NCBI GenBank assembly: GCA_949840885.1 | Contig: CATKYJ010000006.1 | Coordinates: 92,915 to 156,914, forward strand | Source of the DNA: an uncultured Acetatifactor sp. | GTDB taxonomy: Bacteria; Bacillota; Clostridia; Lachnospirales; Lachnospiraceae | Direction of reading: 5' to 3' | DNA: 64,000 nucleotides | Shown: positions 8,354-16,292 of the stretch, in pieces | Layout of the letters: every line of letters starts with the position of its first letter | Position numbering within the stretch: position 1 is the stretch's first letter | The notes under the pieces: generated by a model | Told to the model about the DNA's origin: nothing | Databases searched by the model: none | The model's input: the letters and a program-made list of their open reading frames with translations, nothing else | Position numbers and translations under genes: made by a program

Positions 8354-10189
8354 ATGGAATACAAACATATAATAAAGGGACGTTTCCTGGAACGTCCGAA
8401 CAGATTTATCGCCCGGGTGGAAATAGCGGATGAGGACGGGCATAGCGGAGAGAGCAGAGTGGAGACCGTGCATGTAAAGAACACCGGAAGATGCCGGGAA
8501 CTTTTGCAAAGAGACGCCTGCGTCTATCTGGAAAAGAGCACCAATCCGTCGCGTTCCACAGCCTACGATCTTGTGGCGGTAAAAAAGGGGGAGCGCCTGG
8601 TGAACATGGACTCCCAGGCTCCTAACCGGGCAGTGGAGAAATGGCTTTTGGGCGGCGGGTTCTCGCCGGAGGTGACCTTAGTAAAGCCCGAAGCCAAATA
8701 CGGCAATTCCCGCTTCGATTTTTATATGGAGGCAAAAGGAGAGCGGATCTTCATGGAGGTCAAGGGCGTGACGCTGGAGGAGGACGGAGTCGTGCGCTTT
8801 CCGGACGCGCCCTCGGAGAGGGCGGTCAAGCATGTGGAGGAACTGATCGCCGCAAAGAAAGAGGGGTACCGCAGCATTGTGATGTTTGTTGTCCAGATGG
8901 AGGATGTGCTGTATTTTACCCCGAACCGGAAGACCCACCCGGAATTTGCCGATGTCCTGACAAAGGCCGCCCGGGCTGGGGTGGAGATTTTAGCCTATGA
9001 CTGTAAGATAACGCCGGATTCCATGACGGTGAACGCTCCCGTCCCCATCGTCCTTTCGGAGGAAGAAGAGACGGCCGTTCATGAAACCTTAAGAAAAAAC
9101 TTAGGAAAGAATAAGCTTGGGGCTATATGCATTCCCCTTTTAAAATGGTATGATAAGAACAGGCGCATACTGCCCTGGAGGGAAACTCCCACGCCCTATC
9201 GCGTATGGGTATCGGAGATCATGCTGCAGCAGACCAGGGTGGAGGCGGTGAAGTCCTACTTCGAGCGCTTTATGAAAGCGCTGCCGGACATCAATGATCT
9301 GGCAGAGGCAGAAGAGGAGGATCTGTTAAAGCTATGGGAGGGCCTGGGCTATTACAACAGGGCGCGCAATCTCCAGAAAGCGGCCATCCAGATTGAAAAA
9401 CTTCATGGCGGACGGATGCCGGACACCGTAGAGGAACTGCTTGCCTTAAGCGGAATCGGCAGCTATACGGCGGGGGCCATAGCGTCTATAGCGTTTCAGC
9501 GTCCGGTCCCCGCAGTGGACGGAAATGTGCTGCGGGTGGTGGCCAGGCTCAGGCAGGATGCTCGCTGTATAGATGACCCGAAAGTGAAAGCGGCGGTGGA
9601 GCAGGAATTAAAGGAAATCATGCCGAAAGACCGCCCGGGAGACTTTAATCAGGCCATGATGGAGATCGGGGCCTGCGTCTGTATTCCTGTCGGCGCCCCC
9701 TTATGCGGGAATTGTCCCCTGACCCATCTCTGTGACAGCTGTAAATCGGGCACCTGGCAGGAATATCCGAAGAGGCAGGCAAAAAAGCCAAGGCAGATAG
9801 AGAACAAGACGATCCTGATCGTGCAAAAGGGAGACAAGGCCGCTGTTAGAAAAAGGCCGGCAAAGGGGCTTTTAGCAGGAATGTATGAATTTCCCTCCAT
9901 AGACGGATTCTGTACTGCCGAGGAGGTGGCTGAGTATCTGGCTGACAACGGATGGAGGGCCCTGAGCATACAGCCCCTGGAAGACGCGAAGCATGTTTTT
10001 ACCCACAGGGAATGGCATATGAAGGGCTATATGGTCAGGGTGGACAGCCTGGAGGGTGCCGGGAAAACGGACTGGCTCTATATAGAGCCGGGGCAGACAA
10101 AAGAGAAATATCCCATTCCTTCAGCTTTTAGCGCTTATACAAAATATTTGAGCATCAAGCTGGGCAGGACTAAATACGAGTCCGACTAA
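8354..10189 (+). CDS. sfsA-mutY: SfsA-MutY fusion: DNA/RNA nuclease SfsA domain plus A/G-specific adenine glycosylase
   Basis: One uninterrupted 611-aa frame. Residues 1-232 are an SfsA-type protein (LERPNRF, VHVKNTGRC, RFDFYMEAKGERIFMEVKG), a family with a nuclease-like core. Residues from about 255 are MutY, which excises A opposite 8-oxoG. Seen there are LPWRETPTPYRVWVSEIMLQQ, the hairpin-helix LSGIGSYTAGAI with catalytic Asp in VDGNVLR, an iron-sulfur Cys set (C-x7-C-x2-C-x5-C), and a C-terminal NUDIX-like 8-oxoG recognition domain. The linker of about 20 residues is charged. The two proteins are normally separate genes. An AAGGAGAT site lies 12 bases before ATG. Confidence 0.93.
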   Translation: MEYKHIIKGRFLERPNRFIARVEIADEDGHSGESRVETVHVKNTGRCRELLQRDACVYLEKSTNPSRSTAYDLVAVKKGERLVNMDSQAPNRAVEKWLLGGGFSPEVTLVKPEAKYGNSRFDFYMEAKGERIFMEVKGVTLEEDGVVRFPDAPSERAVKHVEELIAAKKEGYRSIVMFVVQMEDVLYFTPNRKTHPEFADVLTKAARAGVEILAYDCKITPDSMTVNAPVPIVLSEEEETAVHETLRKNLGKNKLGAICIPLLKWYDKNRRILPWRETPTPYRVWVSEIMLQQTRVEAVKSYFERFMKALPDINDLAEAEEEDLLKLWEGLGYYNRARNLQKAAIQIEKLHGGRMPDTVEELLALSGIGSYTAGAIASIAFQRPVPAVDGNVLRVVARLRQDARCIDDPKVKAAVEQELKEIMPKDRPGDFNQAMMEIGACVCIPVGAPLCGNCPLTHLCDSCKSGTWQEYPKRQAKKPRQIENKTILIVQKGDKAAVRKRPAKGLLAGMYEFPSIDGFCTAEEVAEYLADNGWRALSIQPLEDAKHVFTHREWHMKGYMVRVDSLEGAGKTDWLYIEPGQTKEKYPIPSAFSAYTKYLSIKLGRTKYESD

Positions 10190-10232
10190 ATACGAGTCCG
10201 ACTAAGTACGAGTCCGACTAAGCCGGAATCCG
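10169..10232 (+). repeat. 16-bp tandem repeat across the mutY stop codon
   Basis: Unit ACTAAATACGAGTCCG occurs at 10169 and 10185 exactly, at 10201 with one change, and at 10217 degenerate. The mutY stop codon lies in the second copy, so the first copy supplies the last few residues of the protein. Confidence 0.85.
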
Positions 10233-10237
10233 GATAA

Positions 10238-10289
10238 GTGCAGGACTGGGCAATTACAGGGCCAAAGTGCAGGTCTGGATAATTACAGG
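10238..10289. repeat. 23-bp imperfect direct repeat
   Basis: Two copies of GTGCAGGACTGGGCAATTAC-like sequence (10238-10260 and 10267-10289) differ at about three positions and have a 29-bp period. With the 16-bp array just before, they fill the gap up to the glycosyltransferase gene; nothing else is seen up to 10411. Confidence 0.7.
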
Positions 10290-10411
10290 ACTGATCAGAG
10301 AGATACGCTTGGTTGGGTGCGAACCCGGGCAGGCATCAGCCTGACCCGGCATAGGTTCGGCTAAACAGGAGCCTGGCTGAGCAATAGGAACTAGGAGGTA
10401 AGTTTGGAGAG

Positions 10412-11440
10412 ATGAAACTATTATCTGTGGCAATTCCGTGCTATAATTCGGAAAATTATATGCGGAAATGCGTGGATTCCCTACTGTTGGGCGGGGAGGA
10501 CGTGGAAATCATCATTGTAGACGATGGCTCGACGAAAGACAGGACAGGAGAGATCGCGGATGAATATGCGAGCAGGTATCCCGCCATTGTAAAGGCCGTG
10601 CATCAGGAGAACGGCGGACACGGCGCCGCTGTGAACACCGGAATCCAAAATGCCACCGGCTTGTATTTCAAGGTGGTGGACAGCGATGACTGGGTAAAGA
10701 AAGAGGCCTATCTGCAGGTGTTAGACACCCTGCGGGAGATGGCAGGGGGGGCATCTGCCCTGGACATGTTGGTCTGCAATTTCGTCTATGAGAAAGAGGG
10801 CGAAAAGCGCAAGAAAGTCATGCATTACCGCCATATCCTGCCCCAGGGAAAAATGATGTCCTGGGAGGACTGTCACCATTTCGTGAAAGGCCATTATATC
10901 CTGATGCATTCGGTGATCTTCCGGACGAAGCTGCTTAAGGAATGCGGCCTGCAGCTGCCGGAGCATACGTTCTATGTGGATAATCTCTATGTGTTCGAGC
11001 CTCTGCCCTATGTGAAGAACATGTATTACTTGGACGTGAACCTGTACCGGTACTATATCGGAAGGGAAGACCAGTCTGTCAATGAGGAGATCATGATATC
11101 CCGTATTGACCAGCAGCTGAAAGTGAACCGGATTATGATCGACTATCTGGTGGACAGCAAACAGGAAATCATGAAGAACAAGCGCCTCTACCAGTATATG
11201 TTCAACTACCTGGAAATTATCACCACCGTATCCTCCGTGCTCCTGCTGCGCGCCGGCACAGAAGAGAACCTTGAGAAAAAGAAAGAACTGTGGAAATACC
11301 TGAAGTCAAAGGACAGGAAGCTGTTCTTCAGGATGCGCAACGGCCTGTTGGGCTATGCCGTGAACCTGCCGGGCAGGGGAGGCCGCAGGATTTCCGTGGG
11401 AGGCTACAAGATCTGTCAGAAGATATTCAAATTCAACTAA
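10412..11440 (+). CDS. family 2 glycosyltransferase
   Basis: A 342-aa GT-A fold enzyme. The N-terminus has the typical LSVAIPCYNSENY, IIIVDDGS and ENGGHGAAVNTG segments, and KVVDSDDW near residue 90 supplies the DxD metal site. The C-terminal third lacks long hydrophobic segments, so it is probably cytosolic or peripheral. It would transfer a sugar from a nucleotide donor to an envelope polymer; donor and acceptor cannot be read. An AGGAGG site lies 13 bases upstream with GGAGAG closer. It is not in an obvious polysaccharide cluster. Confidence 0.88.
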   Translation: MKLLSVAIPCYNSENYMRKCVDSLLLGGEDVEIIIVDDGSTKDRTGEIADEYASRYPAIVKAVHQENGGHGAAVNTGIQNATGLYFKVVDSDDWVKKEAYLQVLDTLREMAGGASALDMLVCNFVYEKEGEKRKKVMHYRHILPQGKMMSWEDCHHFVKGHYILMHSVIFRTKLLKECGLQLPEHTFYVDNLYVFEPLPYVKNMYYLDVNLYRYYIGREDQSVNEEIMISRIDQQLKVNRIMIDYLVDSKQEIMKNKRLYQYMFNYLEIITTVSSVLLLRAGTEENLEKKKELWKYLKSKDRKLFFRMRNGLLGYAVNLPGRGGRRISVGGYKICQKIFKFN

Positions 11441-11573
11441 TGCCTAACTATAGCCAACTATACTCGCGAGCGGCCAAATTTGCCGGCGATTCATGATTTT
11501 TTCCGCTGGCGGGTCGGCTGGCTTTGCAAACCTTAGTGACTTCCGGTATAAACGAATGGGGGAAGACATGAAA

Positions 11574-11601
11574 CAGCCCAGAGCCGCTTGGCTCTGGGCT
11601 G
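11574..11601. terminator. bidirectional hairpin between convergent genes
   Basis: A perfect 12-bp inverted repeat (CAGCCCAGAGCC and GGCTCTGGGCTG) with a 4-base loop lies between the plus-strand glycosyltransferase and the minus-strand PAP2 gene. On the minus strand it is followed by TTTCAT, on the plus strand by TCCTGAT, so the T-tracts are weak. Confidence 0.65.
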
Positions 11602-11664
11602 TCCTGATACATTTCCCTATTCAATTATGCCTGTCCATACACAAAGATGCCGGAGAGCGCAGCC

Positions 11665-12360
11665 TCACATGGAAACCCGCTTCTTCATTTCGCGCTGGGT
11701 CTTTGCCGCCAGCACAATATCCCTTTGGTATACCAGAATGTACATCACGATCCCCAGCCCCAGTCCGGTAGCTACGTCAAAGAAAGAATGCTGCTTGAGG
11801 AACATGGTAGAGAGGATGATGGAAAAGGCCAGGATGCCAGAGGCGATCTTGATCCCCTTTTTCCCCTCCAGATCAGCACTGCGCATGACGGCAAAATGTG
11901 CGCCCATGGAATTGTACACATGGATGCTGGGCCACAGGTTCGTGGGAGTGTCGATCCTCCACAGGGCAGATACTGCCTGGGTGAAGACATTGTCCCTGGG
12001 CATCTCGGCAAGCCGCAGTTGATGTCCGTTGGGCCATAGCGTAGAAATGATCAAAAACAGTGTCATGCCTGTGAAAAGAAAAGCGCATGAGCGGTAGTAA
12101 TCCTGCTTATTCTTAAAGAAAAGATAGACCACCACAACTGACACATAAGCAAACCACAAAAAATATGGGACAACGAACACCTCGCAAAATGGAATGTAGT
12201 CGTCCAGGCCAACGTGGATCACGTCCAGGTCTTTGACATCCCGCCGCTCCAGCCAGGCGAACCATGCGAGATAGATGATCATATAGACTGCCAGGGGAAT
12301 GGCATGCCTGTATTTCAGATACAGTTCCTTTGCCCTCTCCCTGAAAAGCTTTTTCTCCAT
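11665..12360 (-). CDS. PAP2-family membrane phosphatase
   Basis: A 231-aa polytopic membrane protein with about five or six hydrophobic segments. It carries PAP2 signature pieces: a PSIHV motif (the usual PSGH segment, with His preserved) near residue 145 and KQHSFFDV near residue 190 with the second catalytic His and Asp. PAP2 enzymes dephosphorylate lipid phosphates such as phosphatidate or undecaprenyl diphosphate. A lipid kinase gene lies directly upstream on the same strand, so the pair may tune diacylglycerol/phosphatidate balance, which is inference. The first PAP2 motif (KxxxxxxRP) is not obvious, so the exact substrate is open. Confidence 0.8.
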   Translation of the reverse strand: MEKKLFRERAKELYLKYRHAIPLAVYMIIYLAWFAWLERRDVKDLDVIHVGLDDYIPFCEVFVVPYFLWFAYVSVVVVYLFFKNKQDYYRSCAFLFTGMTLFLIISTLWPNGHQLRLAEMPRDNVFTQAVSALWRIDTPTNLWPSIHVYNSMGAHFAVMRSADLEGKKGIKIASGILAFSIILSTMFLKQHSFFDVATGLGLGIVMYILVYQRDIVLAAKTQREMKKRVSM

Positions 12361-12391
12361 TTTTAAAAACCAACCTTTCTTTTGCTTTATA

Positions 12392-12411
12392 AAACTGCCG
12401 TCCGGCAGTTT
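12392..12411 (-). terminator. small hairpin between lipid kinase and PAP2 genes
   Basis: AAACTGCC and GGCAGTTT pair around a 4-base loop. On the minus strand TTTATAAAG follows, which would make a modest terminator for the kinase transcript. Confidence 0.45.
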
Positions 12412-12420
12412 CTTCTCCCT

Positions 12421-12448
12421 AGTATAGCTTGGAAAATGAAAAAATCAA
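12421..12448 (-). promoter_or_regulatory. minus-strand promoter for the PAP2 gene
   Basis: Read on the minus strand, TTGATT and TATACT are separated by 16 bases, about 60 bases upstream of the PAP2 start. Confidence 0.5.
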
Positions 12449-12566
12449 TGGTCTTTGTTGGTTTTTAAGCAATTTTTAGAATTCCTTAAGTTTTGAGGTT
12501 TTTATCTATTCCTCCGGAATTTCGTGTCCGATCCCCTTTCCGGCATTAGACGATTCCATTCTTTCC

Positions 12567-13493
12567 TTATCTCCCCACAATCCGCAGAGCCCCCCGCTCA
12601 CAGCTGACGGATATCTGCGAGCTCTTCCGCGTGACCTCCCCGTCCGTATGCACCCAGAGCGGCATGGAGGTCTCGATGGTAAGGCTCCCCGACTGATAGG
12701 GGGTGATACCCCGGAACATATAATGCTTCCCGTAAAAGGCCGTGGGCAGCGCGAACAGGATCAAAAGCTTGGGCAGATCCCCCACCGCGCACAGGTTCAA
12801 AAGCCCGTCGCAGTCTACAGCGTCCGGCGCGAACATGAAGCCGCCGCCCTCGAACCGATGGAGCATACAGGCGGTGAACAGCATCTTCCCGATATCCACA
12901 GGGGATCTGCCCTCCAGAGTGATCTTTCCGGAGACCGCCTTTGAGGCGAACAGCTGCCGCAGCGCCACGCCCAGATAGGTAAGCTTCCCCAGTCCCAGCC
13001 GGTTCATGGTGTCCTTGATCCTGGAATGCATGGCCTCCTCACAGACGGCGGCATCGAAGCCGATGCCACAGCTGACGGCAAAGCGGCGCTTTTCCCCGTC
13101 CGGATACAGGACAGTGCCCAGATCCATGGTGCGGGGGCTGCCGGAACACAAGATCACGTCAAGGGCGTCCAGGGGTTTCCTTGGAAGCTTCATGTCCCGC
13201 GCCAGGTCATTGCTGGAGCCGGTAGGGATATAGCCGAGAACGGCCCGCCCGGGATCATCCATTCCCTGGAGCGCCTCGTTCACGGTTCCGTCGCCCCCTA
13301 ATATGATCAGAGAGACATCGCCGTATTCCTGTTCAAAGATTTTCCTGACGATGTGGACAGTGTCCCCGGCTTTCTCGGAGAAATGCGGGCGGTAGGGGAT
13401 GTTTTTTTGCTGCAGCGCTGGCTCTATCTGTTCCGTCCATATCTTCTGCCCTCTGCCGGAGCGGGAGGCGGGGTTGATGATGACATGATACAT
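12567..13493 (-). CDS. diacylglycerol/lipid kinase family protein
   Basis: A 308-aa protein of the DAGK catalytic family (DgkB/YegS type), which phosphorylates diacylglycerol or related lipids with ATP. It starts MYHVIINPASRSGRG, has the nucleotide loop ILGGDGTVNEALQG, then GYIPTGSSNDLARD, and near the C-terminus a conserved HTDGE. The start at 13493 is preferred: the frame is open 15 codons further upstream, but the family begins here and a GAGGA site precedes it. It pairs with the PAP2 phosphatase downstream. Confidence 0.9.
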   Translation of the reverse strand: MYHVIINPASRSGRGQKIWTEQIEPALQQKNIPYRPHFSEKAGDTVHIVRKIFEQEYGDVSLIILGGDGTVNEALQGMDDPGRAVLGYIPTGSSNDLARDMKLPRKPLDALDVILCSGSPRTMDLGTVLYPDGEKRRFAVSCGIGFDAAVCEEAMHSRIKDTMNRLGLGKLTYLGVALRQLFASKAVSGKITLEGRSPVDIGKMLFTACMLHRFEGGGFMFAPDAVDCDGLLNLCAVGDLPKLLILFALPTAFYGKHYMFRGITPYQSGSLTIETSMPLWVHTDGEVTRKSSQISVSCERGALRIVGR

Positions 13494-13536
13494 GGGGAAT
13501 CCTCGTCTTTCGTACTGTTTTTTCCTATTACCTTTC

Positions 13537-13565
13537 ATTTTATCAGTACGGGAGTAATTCGTAAA
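13537..13565 (-). promoter_or_regulatory. minus-strand promoter for the lipid kinase
   Basis: On the minus strand TTTACG and TAAAAT are separated by 17 bases. The site is divergent from the glyA promoter about 20 bases away. Confidence 0.5.
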
Positions 13566-13585
13566 CCCATTTTGTAAATTTTTGT

Positions 13586-13613
13586 TTGCAAACAGTTTAT
13601 TCTATGATATAAT
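13586..13613 (+). promoter_or_regulatory. glyA promoter
   Basis: TTGCAA and a consensus TATAAT are separated by 16 bases. About 115 bases of leader lie between this promoter and the glyA start. Confidence 0.65.
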
Positions 13614-13619
13614 CGTGTC

Positions 13620-13722
13620 GTGTGTCAATATTGCGGGAAGCGGAATAGTCGCATAGGTGTGCGCAATGCGCTTAGGCGCATGGGGGACTATACCCTTCAG
13701 ACCGTCGCGCTGCGACTTTGAT
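13620..13722 (+). promoter_or_regulatory. structured 5' leader of glyA, unknown class
   Basis: The leader can fold into ATAGTC (13645) pairing with GACTAT (13686) and enclosing a perfect hairpin ATGCGC-TTAG-GCGCAT (13666-13681). A second hairpin, GTCGC-GCT-GCGAC (13704-13716), ends 6 bases before the AGGAGG site at 13723. I looked for the conserved cores of the ZTP, glycine and tetrahydrofolate riboswitches and did not find them. It could act on translation start because the last hairpin abuts the ribosome site. Confidence 0.45.
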
Positions 13723-13735
13723 AGGAGGATTAAGC

Positions 13736-14974
13736 ATGTATTCATTAGACGAACTGAGAGCCGTAGATCCTGAAATCGCCCAGGCCATCGTGGATGAGCA
13801 GGCGAGGCAGAACAGCCACATTGAACTGATCGCTTCTGAGAACTGGGTGAGCAAGGCTGTCATGGCAGCCATGGGAAGCCCTTTGACCAATAAATATGCG
13901 GAGGGGTACCCTGGCAAGAGATATTACGGCGGCTGCGAGTGCGTGGACGTAACCGAGCGGCTTGCAATTGAGCGGGCAAAGGAACTGTTTGGCTGCGAGT
14001 ATGCCAATGTACAGCCCCACTCCGGCGCCCAGGCCAACATGGCAGTGCAGTTTGCGGTCTGCACCCCTGGGGATACCATCATGGGTATGAATCTGGATCA
14101 CGGCGGGCACCTGACCCATGGCAGCCCGGTGAACATGTCCGGAAAATACTTCAAAATCGTTCCCTACGGCGTAGACGACAATGGCTTCATCGACTATGAC
14201 AGGCTGCGCGAGATCGCGGTGGAGGCCAGGCCGAAGATGATCATTGCCGGCGCTTCCGCTTACGCGCGCACCATTGACTTCAAGAAATTCCGTGAGGTGG
14301 CGGACGAAGTGGGGGCATTTTTGATGGTGGACATGGCCCATATCGCAGGCCTGGTGGCGGCAGGGCTCCATCCAAGCCCCATCCCTTACGCGGACGTGAC
14401 CACCACTACCACCCACAAGACTCTGCGCGGACCCAGGGGCGGACTGATTCTCTCCAGCAATGCGGTGAACGAGAAATATAATTTCAATAAAGCCATCTTC
14501 CCCGGCACCCAGGGCGGTCCCCTGATGCATGTGATAGCGGCAAAGGCAGTGTGCTTCAAGGAAGCCTTGAGTGCTGAATTTAAGGATTACCAGAAGAACA
14601 TTATCGAAAACGCTCAGGCATTGTGCAAGGGCCTGACGGACAGGGGCGTGAAAATCGTCTCCGGCGGCACGGACAATCATCTGATGCTGGTGGATTTGAC
14701 GAATTTCGGCCTCACCGGCAAGGCAGTGGAAAAGCTTCTGGACAGGGCTCACATTACCTGCAATAAGAATACCATCCCCAATGACCCTCAGTCTCCTTTC
14801 GTGACCAGCGGTATACGCCTGGGCACGCCGGCAGTGACTTCCAGAGGGATGAATACGGAAGATATGGACAGAATCGCTCAGGCCATCGCGCTGGTGGTGA
14901 AAGGCGGCGAGGAACAGATTCCCGCGGCCAGGGAAATCGTGCAGGCGCTGACGGACAAATACCCCCTGGATTAA
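13736..14974 (+). CDS. glyA: serine hydroxymethyltransferase
   Basis: A 412-aa PLP enzyme that interconverts serine plus tetrahydrofolate with glycine plus 5,10-methylene-THF. It has [10 protein letters not shown] near the N-terminus, [11 protein letters not shown], the aldehyde-site region [13 protein letters not shown], and the PLP lysine in [14 protein letters not shown]. Length is normal. The start at 13736 has AGGAGG 7 bases upstream, and the protein is collinear with the family from there. Its own promoter and a structured leader suggest independent control; hom follows 33 bases later. Confidence 0.97.
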   Translation: MYSLDELRAVDPEIAQAIVDEQARQNSHIELIASENWVSKAVMAAMGSPLTNKYAEGYPGKRYYGGCECVDVTERLAIERAKELFGCEYANVQPHSGAQANMAVQFAVCTPGDTIMGMNLDHGGHLTHGSPVNMSGKYFKIVPYGVDDNGFIDYDRLREIAVEARPKMIIAGASAYARTIDFKKFREVADEVGAFLMVDMAHIAGLVAAGLHPSPIPYADVTTTTTHKTLRGPRGGLILSSNAVNEKYNFNKAIFPGTQGGPLMHVIAAKAVCFKEALSAEFKDYQKNIIENAQALCKGLTDRGVKIVSGGTDNHLMLVDLTNFGLTGKAVEKLLDRAHITCNKNTIPNDPQSPFVTSGIRLGTPAVTSRGMNTEDMDRIAQAIALVVKGGEEQIPAAREIVQALTDKYPLD

Positions 14975-15007
14975 GGCTTTGAGAAAAGCTGAAAAGGAGA
15001 AAGAACA

Positions 15008-16216
15008 ATGATAAAAATAGCAGTGCTGGGATACGGGACCGTAGGCAGCGGCGTGGTGGAGCTCATCGAGAGAAACGGCGCACTGCTTAAGGAGCGGGCC
15101 GGGGAGGAAATCGTTATTAAGTACATTCTGGATCTCAGGGATTTTCCGGGGGATCCGTATGAGGATAAGATCATACATGACTACGGCACGATACTGGAGG
15201 ATTCACAGATAAGCATCCTCTGTGAGGTCATGGGAGGCGTGGGCGCTGCCTATCGGTTCACAAAGCAGGCGCTAGAGGCCGGAAAGAGCGTGTGCACTTC
15301 CAACAAGGAGCTGGTGGCGAAGCATGGCGCCGAACTTCTGGCCATTGCAGAGCGGATGCACTGCAATTACATGTTCGAGGCAAGCGTAGCCGGCGGCATC
15401 CCCATTATCCGCACCATCAACAGCGTGCTGCTGGCGGACAGGGTGGAGTCTGTCACGGGCATCTTAAACGGCACTACCAATTACATTCTGACCAAAATGG
15501 AAAAGGAAAATGCGGATTATGGCGAAGTCCTCAGGCAGGCTCAGGAGCTGGGCTATGCGGAGCGAAATCCCGAGGCGGACGTGGAGGGGCTTGACGCAGG
15601 CCGCAAGATAGCGATCCTGGCTGACATGCTCACCGGAAAGAACGTGGATCCGGACAAAATCGCTACTGAGGGAATCTCAAAGATAACCACGGCAGACTTT
15701 GCCTGTGCCAAAGCGGCAGGCATGACCATAAAGCTTCTGGCCCGGTGCAGTGTCTCCGAGGACGGGAGCGCATGTGTGAGGGTCGCGCCCTACATGCTTG
15801 CGTTGGAGCATCCACTGGGGAGAGTGGATGATGTGTTCAACGGCATACAGGTTACATGCGGCATGCTGGGGGACGCTCTGTTTGGCGGCAAAGGCGCAGG
15901 CAAGCTTCCCACGGCCAGTGCGGTGGCGGCGGACGTGATGGACTGCGCCATGCATCCGGGGAAAACCGTGATGCGTGCATGGTCGGAAGAGGCGGCTGTG
16001 ATGGGCGATATGACGGAGATGAAAAGCCGGTTTTTCGTAAGAACGAAAGCTTCAGCGCGTGACGCTGTGCTGGAAGCCTTTGCTGGAAGCACTCCTGTGA
16101 CGGCAGAGGGCGCAGAGGATGCAGGTTTCTTTACTCCGGCGATGAGAGAGAGAGAATTTCAGGCCATATGCTCTCAGCTTGGAGACGCAGTTCTGAACCG
16201 GATTCGTTTATTGTAA
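15008..16216 (+). CDS. hom: homoserine dehydrogenase
   Basis: A 402-aa enzyme reducing aspartate semialdehyde to homoserine for threonine and methionine synthesis. The NAD(P) loop is VLGYGTVGSGVVE at the N-terminus. The catalytic domain has GILNGTTNYIL and EADVEGLDAGRK, typical of the family. At 402 aa it is a little shorter than enzymes with a full C-terminal ACT domain (about 430), though a short ACT-like tail may be present. AAGGAG precedes ATG. With lysC just downstream it forms an aspartate-family pair. Confidence 0.96.
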   Translation: MIKIAVLGYGTVGSGVVELIERNGALLKERAGEEIVIKYILDLRDFPGDPYEDKIIHDYGTILEDSQISILCEVMGGVGAAYRFTKQALEAGKSVCTSNKELVAKHGAELLAIAERMHCNYMFEASVAGGIPIIRTINSVLLADRVESVTGILNGTTNYILTKMEKENADYGEVLRQAQELGYAERNPEADVEGLDAGRKIAILADMLTGKNVDPDKIATEGISKITTADFACAKAAGMTIKLLARCSVSEDGSACVRVAPYMLALEHPLGRVDDVFNGIQVTCGMLGDALFGGKGAGKLPTASAVAADVMDCAMHPGKTVMRAWSEEAAVMGDMTEMKSRFFVRTKASARDAVLEAFAGSTPVTAEGAEDAGFFTPAMREREFQAICSQLGDAVLNRIRLL

Positions 16217-16292
16217 GGATTTGGGGAAAGCATGGCGGGCAGGCGATAAATCTGACCGTTTAGTAAGTATAGACAGCAAGGAGCAGAGGAAT

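Noticed and set aside
10169..10289. Tandem units considered as a CRISPR array
   Set aside because: Units are 16 and 23 bases without unique spacers of constant length, and no cas genes are present.
13620..13735. Glycine or ZTP riboswitch before glyA
   Set aside because: The conserved cores of these RNAs were not found, although the position would fit; kept as unclassified structure.
13745..15178. Minus-strand 477-codon open frame across glyA and hom
   Set aside because: It is the complement of two well-recognised genes, has no ribosome site, and reads as a low-complexity His/Arg-rich product, as expected from GC-rich codon use.
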